A stretch of DNA of 64,000 nucleotides. Origin: Bifidobacterium psychraerophilum (GTDB lineage: Bacteria > Actinomycetota > Actinomycetes > Actinomycetales > Bifidobacteriaceae). The notes under the pieces are model-generated. The model was not told the origin of the DNA and made no database searches. It saw nothing but the letters and a program-made list of their open reading frames with translations. Shown here in pieces: positions 16,348 through 24,659 of this stretch. The translations under genes were made by a program, and so were the position numbers. Location: assembly GCF_000741705.1 (NCBI RefSeq), contig NZ_JGZI01000010.1:767196-831195 (forward strand), written 5' to 3'. How positions within the stretch are numbered: the first letter of the stretch is position 1; each line of letters begins with the position of its first letter.

Positions 16348-18009
16348 CTAGCCCCGGGTGCCCATGGCATCCGCCGTGGCATCCCTCGCCGTGGCGTTCT
16401 CGCGTGGATACAGCAGTGCGATAACGATGAACAGCACTCCCGCACATGCCATCACCATGAACACTCGCCCGACCGCAGTGGCGTAGGAACTTCGGATGAT
16501 GTTCATGATCCCGGTCTGGATCTGCTGCGGCAGCTCAGAGAGTTGGGAAGAGGAGTGCGAAGCGCTGCCGGAGCCGACCGAGTCTGCTATGGTCTGCGCC
16601 GCTTCTCGACTCACCCCATAGGGGTGGAGACCGGAGTAGAGCTTCTCGGTGAACACGGATGAGGATACGGCGGAGAGCAGGGCCATGCCAAGCGCACCTC
16701 CGAAGTTCTTGAGCAGTTGCGATATCGCGGTGACTTCACCATATGAGGCGTCGAGAGCCCTGTTGACCATATCCGTCGCTGCAGGACTGAACATATAGCC
16801 GACGCCGGCACCAGCCAGACCGATCATCACATTCAGATTCCCGGTGGACACGGGGACCCCTGAACGCACGGCGGTGGCCGCGTTCGCGATGCCCGAGAAG
16901 CCGATGATCGTCAGTACCCCACTGACGATGAAGACCCCGCGAATGCCTCGACGCCCGAAACGTTTGGCACCCAGCTGCGCGGCGATCATGAAGCCGATGA
17001 AGAAGTACAGAATCAGCAGGCTCGCATTGGCCACACTGAGTCCAAGACTCAACTGGCCATACACGCTCAGGAAGAACATCACGGGAATGAAGACCACCGA
17101 TGCGATCAGCGAAGCGAGGGCCGAAAGCGAGAAGCGGAGGTTACGAAAGACACCGACCTTCATGATCGGATGGCTGCGTTGCAACTCCACCATCACGAAA
17201 GTGACGATCAATCCAAGTGAGATGATCAGGCTGCCGATGATTCGCGGATCGGTCCATCCGACCGAAGCACCCTGCTGCAACGGTACGATCAGCGCCACCA
17301 TCGCCAGGGCCGCAAGCAGGGCTCCCGGCCAATCCAGATGCCCCTGCCGGACACCGCCCGCCACTGCCCGATCCTGGGGTGTCAACCATGCGGTCAACAG
17401 CAATGCTGCCAGTGCGAGCGGGATATTGATGAAGAACACGTAACGCCATGAAAATGCGATCAGGTAGGAACCTGCGATAGGACCGATCGACGTCATCGCG
17501 CCCGTGATCGCAAAGAACAAGGCCATTGACTTCGCACGCTTGTCGACCGGCGAATACGTGAAGATGATGCCGACAGCCGCCGGGAACATGCATGCGAGTC
17601 CGATTCCCTGCACCACGCGGGAAGCGATCATCCATGTCAATGCGATACCGGTATGCGGACCCAGACCGCAGAGCAGGCTTCCCACACCAAACGCGAGGAT
17701 GCCGATCAGCATCATCCGCTTGTAGCCGATCACATCCGACAGTCTGCCCGCAAGCGGGAAGAAGGCGGCAGCCGCGAGCAGATAGGCGTTGACGATCCAC
17801 GTCACACCGGAGGATTCAAGACCCAAACCGGATTGGATGGCACTGTATGAAAGCGAGACGATGGTCTGATCGATGGAGCTCATCGACACCGCAACGATCA
17901 GACCGAGGAGGATCAAAGCCATGTTGCGCTTGTTCCCGGAAATCTGCGCGCCGGCCGGCGCAGCTGCATACCCCGCACCATTCGCTTGGGATGTTTGATT
18001 GATTGACAC
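16348..18009 (-). CDS. MFS multidrug efflux transporter, EmrB/QacA (DHA2) family
   Basis: A protein of about 553 residues with some 14 predicted transmembrane segments. The early motif VSMSSIDQTIVSLSYSAIQ and LAGRLSDVIGYKRMM (MFS motif A between helices 2 and 3) identify DHA2 proton-coupled drug exporters. A GTG at 18009 preceded by AAGGAAGG is the likeliest start; a longer frame to 18078 has no better signal. It lies upstream of the two-component genes with a gap of about 25-45 bases, so exporter, kinase and regulator may form one operon. Substrates are unknown. Confidence 0.92.
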   Translation of the reverse strand: MSINQTSQANGAGYAAAPAGAQISGNKRNMALILLGLIVAVSMSSIDQTIVSLSYSAIQSGLGLESSGVTWIVNAYLLAAAAFFPLAGRLSDVIGYKRMMLIGILAFGVGSLLCGLGPHTGIALTWMIASRVVQGIGLACMFPAAVGIIFTYSPVDKRAKSMALFFAITGAMTSIGPIAGSYLIAFSWRYVFFINIPLALAALLLTAWLTPQDRAVAGGVRQGHLDWPGALLAALAMVALIVPLQQGASVGWTDPRIIGSLIISLGLIVTFVMVELQRSHPIMKVGVFRNLRFSLSALASLIASVVFIPVMFFLSVYGQLSLGLSVANASLLILYFFIGFMIAAQLGAKRFGRRGIRGVFIVSGVLTIIGFSGIANAATAVRSGVPVSTGNLNVMIGLAGAGVGYMFSPAATDMVNRALDASYGEVTAISQLLKNFGGALGMALLSAVSSSVFTEKLYSGLHPYGVSREAAQTIADSVGSGSASHSSSQLSELPQQIQTGIMNIIRSSYATAVGRVFMVMACAGVLFIVIALLYPRENATARDATADAMGTRG

Positions 18010-18107
18010 CTTGGGGACCTTCCTTACACGGATGGGGCTGTTGTCCCATTCACCATGCAAGACCGTATGGCAAGTCAACCGTCACGTCTGTCATCCATCA
18101 GGCCACA

Positions 18108-18135
18108 CCTGTGTCCCCCATTCGGGTGACACAGG
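18108..18135 (-). terminator. terminator-like hairpin after the S51 peptidase gene
   Basis: CCTGTGTC pairs with GACACAGG and an inner CCC/GGG extends the stem around a short loop. It begins one base after the peptidase stop, separating it from the exporter operon. Confidence 0.65.
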
Positions 18136-18136
18136 C

Positions 18137-18763
18137 TCAGGCGGCGGTGAGCGTCTGAGTCCGACCGTTGACCACGGTGATGACCTGGTTATTGCTGATC
18201 GCACGCAGATCGAACTGCTCACCGTAGCTCTTCAGAATGGTGTTCGCCGCCTTCCTGAAGGGGATGTTCCCGACATGCGGCAGCACTGAAAAATCCGTGA
18301 CCCCGAGTGCGGTGAAGTCACCATCGAGGCTTGGCGCCACATCGCTTGAATCCATCGGCGAGATGTATGTGATGTCGTGCGAAAGGATCACCGAACCCGC
18401 CGACGCCCCGATATATGGTTTGCCCGCATTGATCTGCTCGACGATGATGCGGCCCGCACCTGAACGACGCATCTCTTCGAGCAGGTAGAAGGTGTTGCCA
18501 CCGGAGACGAATATGTAATCCGCCTCATCCAGCTTGCTGCTGATCTCCTGTGTGGAGGCTTCGGCGATATCCAAATCGGAAACCGTGACGCCCATATCCT
18601 TCAAGGCGTTGCGATCCGAATTCACGAAGAAATTGATCTTGTCCTTGTTGCTTGCCGTGGGGATCAGGCACGCCGTCCTGCCTTGGATGTCTTCACCGAT
18701 GAACTCAGGGAAGAACTGTGCGACATCCTCGAACGACGACGAAAGAAATAGATTCTGCATCAT
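18137..18763 (-). CDS. peptidase S51 family (dipeptidase E-like)
   Basis: A 208-residue protein of the PepE/cyanophycinase-type S51 family with a class I glutamine amidotransferase-like fold. The nucleophile Ser is in IGASAGSVILS, and IFVSGGNTFYLLEEMR forms the characteristic oxyanion/loop region. Members cleave Asp-X dipeptides in the cytoplasm or are uncharacterised hydrolases. Typical family length is 210-240 residues, so it appears complete. It is probably monocistronic, given the hairpin behind it. Confidence 0.9.
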   Translation of the reverse strand: MMQNLFLSSSFEDVAQFFPEFIGEDIQGRTACLIPTASNKDKINFFVNSDRNALKDMGVTVSDLDIAEASTQEISSKLDEADYIFVSGGNTFYLLEEMRRSGAGRIIVEQINAGKPYIGASAGSVILSHDITYISPMDSSDVAPSLDGDFTALGVTDFSVLPHVGNIPFRKAANTILKSYGEQFDLRAISNNQVITVVNGRTQTLTAA

Positions 18764-18944
18764 ACCCCCGGACTCTGCGTTGAAATACAGGTACAGCCTA
18801 CCCGATGTGAATGATGGCGCGATGAAGCCTTCGGCTTATATTCGACGCATCGCTTGCCGCGACCGTTCCTGCGACCACTCGGTCAGGCATCCCTACGCCC
18901 CGCTCGCGTGAACGCGACAGCCGACCGTAAGCGCTCGAATTCCC

Positions 18945-19319
18945 TCAGGCGAGGGCCACCGACCCCTTCACCACCTGCCACCGCCCGTCGATGAACTCCC
19001 AATCCCTGTGCCATTTCAGCCGCGCGACCCTCGTTGCTCCCTGCTCCGAAGTCGCCACATCGGCGACCACTTCGGTGAAGTTCCGGCCATTCGAGGCATG
19101 AACGATCCGGCTCACCTCATCCAGACGCTCGAAGTGCGTGGCACCGGATCGGTGGGCTTCCAGATCGTCCTCTTTGCTGATGGCCGCACCATCAACGCCG
19201 GTGAACACCAGATCATCGGAGATCATACGGTCCAGAGCCACGACATCGCTGGATTTCATCGCTTGCTGCATATCGCTTTCTGCCGCATCCAGCGCTGCTT
19301 CAATCTTCGAATCATTCAT
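18945..19319 (-). CDS. SnoaL/DUF4440-type NTF2-like protein
   Basis: A 124-residue protein of the NTF2-like superfamily (nuclear transport factor 2 family/DUF4440). It begins with a helix (KIEAALDAAESDMQQAMKSSDVVALDRMI) followed by LVFTGVDGAAISKEDDLEAHRSG and a C-terminal strand pattern ending RDWEFIDGRWQVVKGSVA, the usual order of the cone-shaped fold. Members include ketosteroid isomerases, SnoaL cyclases and many unknown proteins; no function can be chosen. The start has no strong ribosome site. Confidence 0.8.
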   Translation of the reverse strand: MNDSKIEAALDAAESDMQQAMKSSDVVALDRMISDDLVFTGVDGAAISKEDDLEAHRSGATHFERLDEVSRIVHASNGRNFTEVVADVATSEQGATRVARLKWHRDWEFIDGRWQVVKGSVALA

Positions 19320-19508
19320 ATACCAGCCTGGTCCTTATCGTCGTGCATGTCATTATGCGTCATCGTGCATGGGTTGATGAGTCAGTCCTATCCGCTGGCA
19401 TTGACCGGCAACACCGATCCCGCGTGTTGCCTCCCTCCGGCATGCAGCCGGGAATCAAGCGCTCTCCACGAATCGTGATCCGCAGACCGAATCGTCACGA
19501 TCACAGCA

Positions 19509-19541
19509 AACAGCACGCCGCCCTTAGGCGTGCGTGCTGTT
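19509..19541 (-). terminator. ileS terminator
   Basis: A strong hairpin: AACAGCACGC pairs with GCGTGCTGTT and the stem continues with CGCC/GGCG around CTTA, with one bulged base. It lies 26 bases downstream of the ileS stop and is followed on the minus strand by a short T-rich stretch. Confidence 0.8.
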
Positions 19542-19567
19542 CAATCGTGCTTGGCTTGGCCTTGGAA

Positions 19568-22500
19568 CTAAGCCTTGGCCACCTCCACGCTGAGCTCCTG
19601 CGCAGCGCCGTCGCTCTCGACGGTGATCGCGGTTGCCAGGGTCTCCCCTGCGATCAGCTCTTTGAACTGTTCGATCTTGCTCACATCCGCCTCGGGCACA
19701 TCAAGCTTCAACGTGATGCGGTCCGCGATGTCAAAGCCTGCATCCTTACGTGCGTCCTGCACCACGCGGATCGCATCACGGGCATAGCCTTCCGCCAGCA
19801 GATCATCATTCAACTCGGTGTCGAGAATCACGAAGCCACCGGAGGGCAGGGCGGCCGAAACCGAGTTGGCTGCCACCTGTGCATCGCGTTCCTTGACGCT
19901 GTTATTGACTTCATATTCGCTGGATTCAAGTGCGATCTCCCCTGAGGGTGTTTCCACAAACACCGTTCCGGAAGCATCCACATGCCAGGCTCCGGTTTTG
20001 GAAGCCTTGATGGCGAATTGCACCTGCTTGCCGAGGCGCGGACCGGCGGCACGGGCGTTGACCTTCAACTCGTGAACGATATCGAGGCCCTGTTCCGCGG
20101 CGTTCTCGATCGTGGAGAAGGCCACATCCTTCACATTGAGTTCCGATTCCAGCAGCGCCGTGTAGGGCTCGATGGCCTCCACATCTTCGACGATCACCGT
20201 GAGCTTGCTCAGCGGCTGACGCACGCGAATCTGTTCGGCCTTGCGCAGCGACAAGGTTCCGGAGACGATCTCGCGCACCTGCTCCATGGCCGAGACCAAT
20301 GCCGGATCATCACGGAGCACCAGACCCAACTCGGTTTCGGCACCGCTTGCGGTGTCGGTCACATACGGCCAATCCGCGAGATGCACGGATTCGCCACCGG
20401 TCAGACCACGCCAGATCTCCTCGGCTTCCATCGGAGCGAGCGAGGCAATGGTCCGGGTGAAGACCTCCAGAACCGTATAGAGGGTGTTGAAGGCCCGCTC
20501 GTCTTCCTTCCAGAAACGGTCGCGGGTGTTGCGGATGTACCAGTTGGTGAGCACGTCGATGAAGTCGCTCGCCGCTTCGCAGGCATCGGCGATCGCAAAA
20601 TCGTCAAGCGACTGCTGCGCCTTGACCACCAGGCGACGGGTTCTGGCCAGCAGATAGCGGTCCATCTCCGGCAGCGCGTCGATCTCTTCCGGCTTCAGGC
20701 ATCGCGCCTGGTAACCCTCGCCGTTGTTCGCGGCATTCGCGTACAACGTGAAGAAGTAGTACGAGCTCCACACCGGCAGCATGACCTGACGCACGGTGTT
20801 GCGGATGCCCTCCGCAGTCACCACCAGATTCCCGCCGCGCAGGATCGGCGAACTCATCAGGAACCAACGCATGGCATCGGAGCCGTACTTGTCGAATACG
20901 CCGTTCACATCGGGATAATTGCGCAGATGCTTGCTCATCTTCTGGCCGTCGGAACCCAGCACGATGCCGTGACAGATGACGTTCTTGAAGGCGGGCTTAT
21001 CGAACAAGGCCGTCGCCATCACGTGCAGCAGGTAGAACCATCCGCGGGTCTGACCGATGTATTCGACGATGTAGTCGCAGGGGAAATGCTGTTCGAAGTA
21101 CTCCTTGTTCTCAAAGGGATAGTGGAACTGTGCGAATGGCATCGAACCGGAATCGAACCAGCAGTCGAGCACATCACTGATGCGGTGCATATGCGACTTG
21201 CCGGTCGGGTCATCGGGATTCGGGCGCGTGAGGTTATCAATCCACGGACGATGCAGATTCACCTCGCCTTTGTCATCAACCGGATAGCTGCCGAAGTCGT
21301 CTTTCAGCTCATCCAGGGAACCGTACACATCCACACGCGGGTACTTCGGGTCGTCGGACACCCACACCGGTATCGGGGAGCCCCAGAAACGGTTGCGGCT
21401 GATGGACCAGTCGCGCGCATTCGCCAACCACTTGCCGAACTGCCCATCCTTCACATTCTCGGGGATCCAGTTGATCTCCTGGTTGTGGGCCAGCAGCCGG
21501 TCCTTGAACTTCGTCACACTGACGAACCAGCTGGAGACGGGCTTGTAGATCAGCGGGGAGCCACAGCGCCAGCAATGCGGATAGCTGTGCACGTAGCTCT
21601 TCTCCTGGAAGAGGATGGCTTTGCGATCCTCGGGGATCCCGGCCAAGGGTCCGTCTCCCGCACGCAGGTTACGGATGATCGGCATATTCGCGTCGAAGGC
21701 CTGCATGCCTTCGTAATCCGGGCATTGCGAGGTGAATACCGCGCCGTCGTCGAGCACGTCGACGCTGCGGATGCCCTTGGCGTTGAGGGTGTTCATATCA
21801 TCCTCGCCGTAGGGGGCCTGATGGACCAGTCCGGTTCCCTCGACGGTATCCACGTAGTCCGCGGTGAAAATCTGATAGGCGTTGGCGCCGGGAGTGCCAT
21901 CCTCGGCCAGCGACTTCTCGTCGGAGAAGTACGGGAATACCGGCCAGTATCGCCAGCCTTCCATATCCGAGCCTTTCAGGGTGCGCAGGACCGTGAAGTC
22001 CTCTCCCAGTTCCTTGGCGTAATCCTCGACGCGTGGTGTCGCGATATAGAATTTCTTGCCTGCATACTGCCCGTTCACGGCCTGCACTTCGCTGTATTCG
22101 ATGTCGGCACCGACGACGATCGCGAAGTTGGTCGGTACGGTCCAGGGCGTGGTGGTCCAGAAGACCGCGTAGGCATCGTCTTCGTCCTTCAGGCGAACGG
22201 CCACGGAAACCGTGGTGTCCTGACGGTCCTGGTACACGTCGGCATCCATGCGCAGCTCATGGTTGCTCAGGGGCGTCTGATCCTTCCAGCAGTATGGCAG
22301 CACGCGATAGCCCTGGTATGCCAGACCCTTGTCGTACAGCTGCTTGAACGCCCAGATCACGGACTCCATGTACGGCACGTTGAGGGTCTTGTACCCATGC
22401 TCGAAATCAACCCAACGGGCCTGACGGTGGACGTAGTCCTTCCACTCCTCGGTGTACTTCAACACCGAAGTGCGGCAGGCATCGTTGAACTTCGCGATGC

Positions 22501-22930
22501 CCATCTGCTCGATTTCGTCAACGCTTTCGATGCCAAGCTCACGCTGGGCCTCAAGCTCCGCTGGCAGGCCGTGCGTATCCCAGCCGAATACCCTGTTGAC
22601 CTTGTGACCCTTCATCGTCTGGTAACGGGGAATCACATCCTTGGCGTAGCCGGTCAGCAGATGGCCGTAATGAGGAAGCCCGTTGGCGAATGGGGGTCCG
22701 TCGAAGAACACGAACTCGTTGTTGTAGTGTTCACCGGAGTCATGTTCGTCAATGGACTTCTGGAAGGTATTGTTCTCATCCCAGTATTTGAGAGTGTCCA
22801 CTTCCATTTGCGGGAAGTCTGGATTCGGCGTAACAGCCTGGGCCTCAGCATCCGTCGAAGCTTTCGGATACACATTGCCCGGACGCGCGTCGTTCTGATT
22901 TACACCATGGGAAGCTGTGGTATCACTCAC
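19568..22930 (-). CDS. ileS: isoleucyl-tRNA synthetase
   Basis: A class I synthetase of about 1120 residues charging tRNA-Ile. The HIGH-type motif is PPFANGLPHYGHLL (about residue 80) and the KMSKS-type loop is GQKMSKHLRNYP (about 660). The CP1 editing domain lies between them, and the anticodon-binding and C-terminal extension follow. The length and the KMSKH/HYGH variants match the eukaryote-like IleS class, which in bifidobacteria is linked to natural mupirocin resistance. The GTG at 22930 with GAGGAG six bases upstream is preferred; a GTG at 22951 is in frame but lies within the leader. A T-box leader precedes it. Confidence 0.97.
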   Translation of the reverse strand: MSDTTASHGVNQNDARPGNVYPKASTDAEAQAVTPNPDFPQMEVDTLKYWDENNTFQKSIDEHDSGEHYNNEFVFFDGPPFANGLPHYGHLLTGYAKDVIPRYQTMKGHKVNRVFGWDTHGLPAELEAQRELGIESVDEIEQMGIAKFNDACRTSVLKYTEEWKDYVHRQARWVDFEHGYKTLNVPYMESVIWAFKQLYDKGLAYQGYRVLPYCWKDQTPLSNHELRMDADVYQDRQDTTVSVAVRLKDEDDAYAVFWTTTPWTVPTNFAIVVGADIEYSEVQAVNGQYAGKKFYIATPRVEDYAKELGEDFTVLRTLKGSDMEGWRYWPVFPYFSDEKSLAEDGTPGANAYQIFTADYVDTVEGTGLVHQAPYGEDDMNTLNAKGIRSVDVLDDGAVFTSQCPDYEGMQAFDANMPIIRNLRAGDGPLAGIPEDRKAILFQEKSYVHSYPHCWRCGSPLIYKPVSSWFVSVTKFKDRLLAHNQEINWIPENVKDGQFGKWLANARDWSISRNRFWGSPIPVWVSDDPKYPRVDVYGSLDELKDDFGSYPVDDKGEVNLHRPWIDNLTRPNPDDPTGKSHMHRISDVLDCWFDSGSMPFAQFHYPFENKEYFEQHFPCDYIVEYIGQTRGWFYLLHVMATALFDKPAFKNVICHGIVLGSDGQKMSKHLRNYPDVNGVFDKYGSDAMRWFLMSSPILRGGNLVVTAEGIRNTVRQVMLPVWSSYYFFTLYANAANNGEGYQARCLKPEEIDALPEMDRYLLARTRRLVVKAQQSLDDFAIADACEAASDFIDVLTNWYIRNTRDRFWKEDERAFNTLYTVLEVFTRTIASLAPMEAEEIWRGLTGGESVHLADWPYVTDTASGAETELGLVLRDDPALVSAMEQVREIVSGTLSLRKAEQIRVRQPLSKLTVIVEDVEAIEPYTALLESELNVKDVAFSTIENAAEQGLDIVHELKVNARAAGPRLGKQVQFAIKASKTGAWHVDASGTVFVETPSGEIALESSEYEVNNSVKERDAQVAANSVSAALPSGGFVILDTELNDDLLAEGYARDAIRVVQDARKDAGFDIADRITLKLDVPEADVSKIEQFKELIAGETLATAITVESDGAAQELSVEVAKA

Positions 22931-23185
22931 TGCAATCTCCTCGTTCGTCACTTCGTAACTTCAGTCACTTGACGAGGACGATGCTCCGCACCCTGTGGCG
23001 CGATTCACCGCGGTACCACCCCGCTTGCTGCGTGAGATGCACAAGACATGCTCCAACAGCCGCTTGATACAGGCTATGTCGGGCCAACCCGCCGGTTCTA
23101 CTGAGAATCGTCCGCAGGCCTGGGCCTGCATGCCGTTTCCGTTCTTCCGAAGACTCCCCGCTGATAACGGATCATCGCCACAACG
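22931..23185 (-). ncRNA. T-box leader of ileS (actinobacterial, translational type)
   Basis: On the minus strand the T-box core GGTGGTACCGCGG is read at 23020-23008 and would pair with the uncharged tRNA end. A short Stem I (CCGTTATCAGCGG) presents ATC, an Ile specifier, at 23165-23163, followed by a GGGGAGTCTTCGGAAGAAC stretch. There is no terminator with a T-run. Instead TCCTCGT just downstream of the core is complementary to ACGAGGA of the ileS ribosome site, a likely sequestering helix. A TATGAT box at 23197-23192 may be the promoter -10. Confidence 0.9.
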
Positions 23186-23302
23186 AAGCCAATCATAACA
23201 CCCGGCCGGGCACACCGGATACGGTTTCACCAGTACAGCGGATTCCGCATCTCTTCGTCCGGAGACCCTCGCCGTGAAGCGGCTTCCCGCCACGATCCGG
23301 CT

Positions 23303-24619
23303 TCACCCTTGGAAGACGTCCGGATGGTTCGGGTCGCCGGGAATCTCAGGCATGGTGCCTTCGAGCCCGAGGAATTCCTGCCAGAATCCCAAAGGTTGTC
23401 CGTATGGGCCGGCGTTATGCCCTTGGGCCTGGATATTGGCTTTGGCCTCCAGCACATCCTCTTCGGTGATGCCATCGAAGTAGGTCTGCAGTCTGCTGAA
23501 CCGGCGTTCATCGTAGAACAGTTCGTTGATGATTTCCGTCAGGCGCTCGACCCGTTCCAGTGGAAGGGAATCCCAATGCCTCAGTTCGACGAAGTTCTTC
23601 AGACGCACATCATTGAAATGCGTTGAAAGGATGTGGTTGATCTCATATTCATTCAGGGGGCGATCGGGATAGATTTCGGCGGCATTCTCATGCCATGCGA
23701 TCATATGCGGGTCGGGAACGGTATCCTTCAGCTCCGGTGTATGAGTCAGATCAGCGAACATCATCGGGGTGCTCAGCACATCGACCGCATAATCCTCCCA
23801 GCCGAAATGAGGGTTGAACAGACCTGGCGTGAGCCCGGTGCGTTGAGGATCCATCCAATCCCACATTCGTTGGCGGAGCAGCGGGTATGGATTGCGCTCC
23901 CCCTCGCAGAATGGCGAGTTCCTGAAGAACCAGGCCAGAATCGGCCCTATGGCCGAAGCGATACGCATTTTGGCGATGGCATCGCTTTCATCCTTGAAAT
24001 CGATGCTCACCTGAGTGGCGGAGGAACAGCGCATCATCATGGGTCCACATTCACCGATTCGGCCCAGGTATGCGTTCATGGCCTTATAGCGGCTTTTCGG
24101 GTTCAGAGGGACATCCGCGTAGGACGATACCGGTTGATACCCGTATTCGATCAGACGGAAGCCCAGATCCTTGGTTATCGCGTCGACCTCACGCCGAAAG
24201 GCCAGATAGGAGGCGTTGACCTCGCGTGGGCTGTGCAGGACTCCAAGGGAACATTCGAACTGCCCGCCTGGTTCCAGCGATACCGCGACTCCGGGACGCG
24301 CCAGTCCCACCAGATGACCGTTCTCCCAGTATTCCTTTTCGGGATCGTATCGTGGCGCAAGGCGTTTGAGCAGCGTTTCTATGCCATTCGCCTCGAAATA
24401 GGTCACAGCCGTGTCCGAACCGTTATGGACAGGCAGATGCTCGATCTCGATGCCGAAGCCGAAGTCCTCCCGGGATTTCGAGCCGCTTTCAAAAAGACCG
24501 ACGAGGCTCTCGACATGCTTCGGATTCGCCGTGGCGAGCATGTGAGCAAAATTGACCCGTTTGCTATTCATGCTTTGATGGTATTGCACTACCCGTGTTC
24601 GACCGGCTAAAACATCCAA
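23303..24619 (-). CDS. gshA: glutamate-cysteine ligase, GCS2 type
   Basis: A protein of up to 438 residues of the GCS2 (plant/EgtA-like) family that joins glutamate and cysteine into gamma-glutamylcysteine with ATP. GFGIEIEHLPV holds the N-terminal metal-binding Glu pair, and VSLEPGGQFECSLG is the hallmark substrate/metal motif. RCSSATQVSIDF and PLNEYEINHILSTHF follow the family. The start is uncertain: ATG 24619 has AGGTGA upstream, while the ATG at 24571 fits the family length but has no ribosome site. No glutathione synthetase is adjacent. A short hairpin (GTGAAGC/GCTTCAC) overlaps its 3' end at 23274-23306. Confidence 0.85.
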   Translation of the reverse strand: MDVLAGRTRVVQYHQSMNSKRVNFAHMLATANPKHVESLVGLFESGSKSREDFGFGIEIEHLPVHNGSDTAVTYFEANGIETLLKRLAPRYDPEKEYWENGHLVGLARPGVAVSLEPGGQFECSLGVLHSPREVNASYLAFRREVDAITKDLGFRLIEYGYQPVSSYADVPLNPKSRYKAMNAYLGRIGECGPMMMRCSSATQVSIDFKDESDAIAKMRIASAIGPILAWFFRNSPFCEGERNPYPLLRQRMWDWMDPQRTGLTPGLFNPHFGWEDYAVDVLSTPMMFADLTHTPELKDTVPDPHMIAWHENAAEIYPDRPLNEYEINHILSTHFNDVRLKNFVELRHWDSLPLERVERLTEIINELFYDERRFSRLQTYFDGITEEDVLEAKANIQAQGHNAGPYGQPLGFWQEFLGLEGTMPEIPGDPNHPDVFQG

Positions 24620-24659
24620 ATCACCTATACGAATAATCGATGACGACTTGACGGCGGGC

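Noticed and set aside
19982..22972. A nearly 1000-codon open frame on the plus strand
   Set aside because: It lies exactly opposite ileS; no family motif or ribosome site. High-GC codon bias of the real gene keeps the complementary frame open.
23633..24610. A long plus-strand frame opposite the glutamate-cysteine ligase gene
   Set aside because: No start signal and no family features; the opposite strand shows clear GCS2 motifs.
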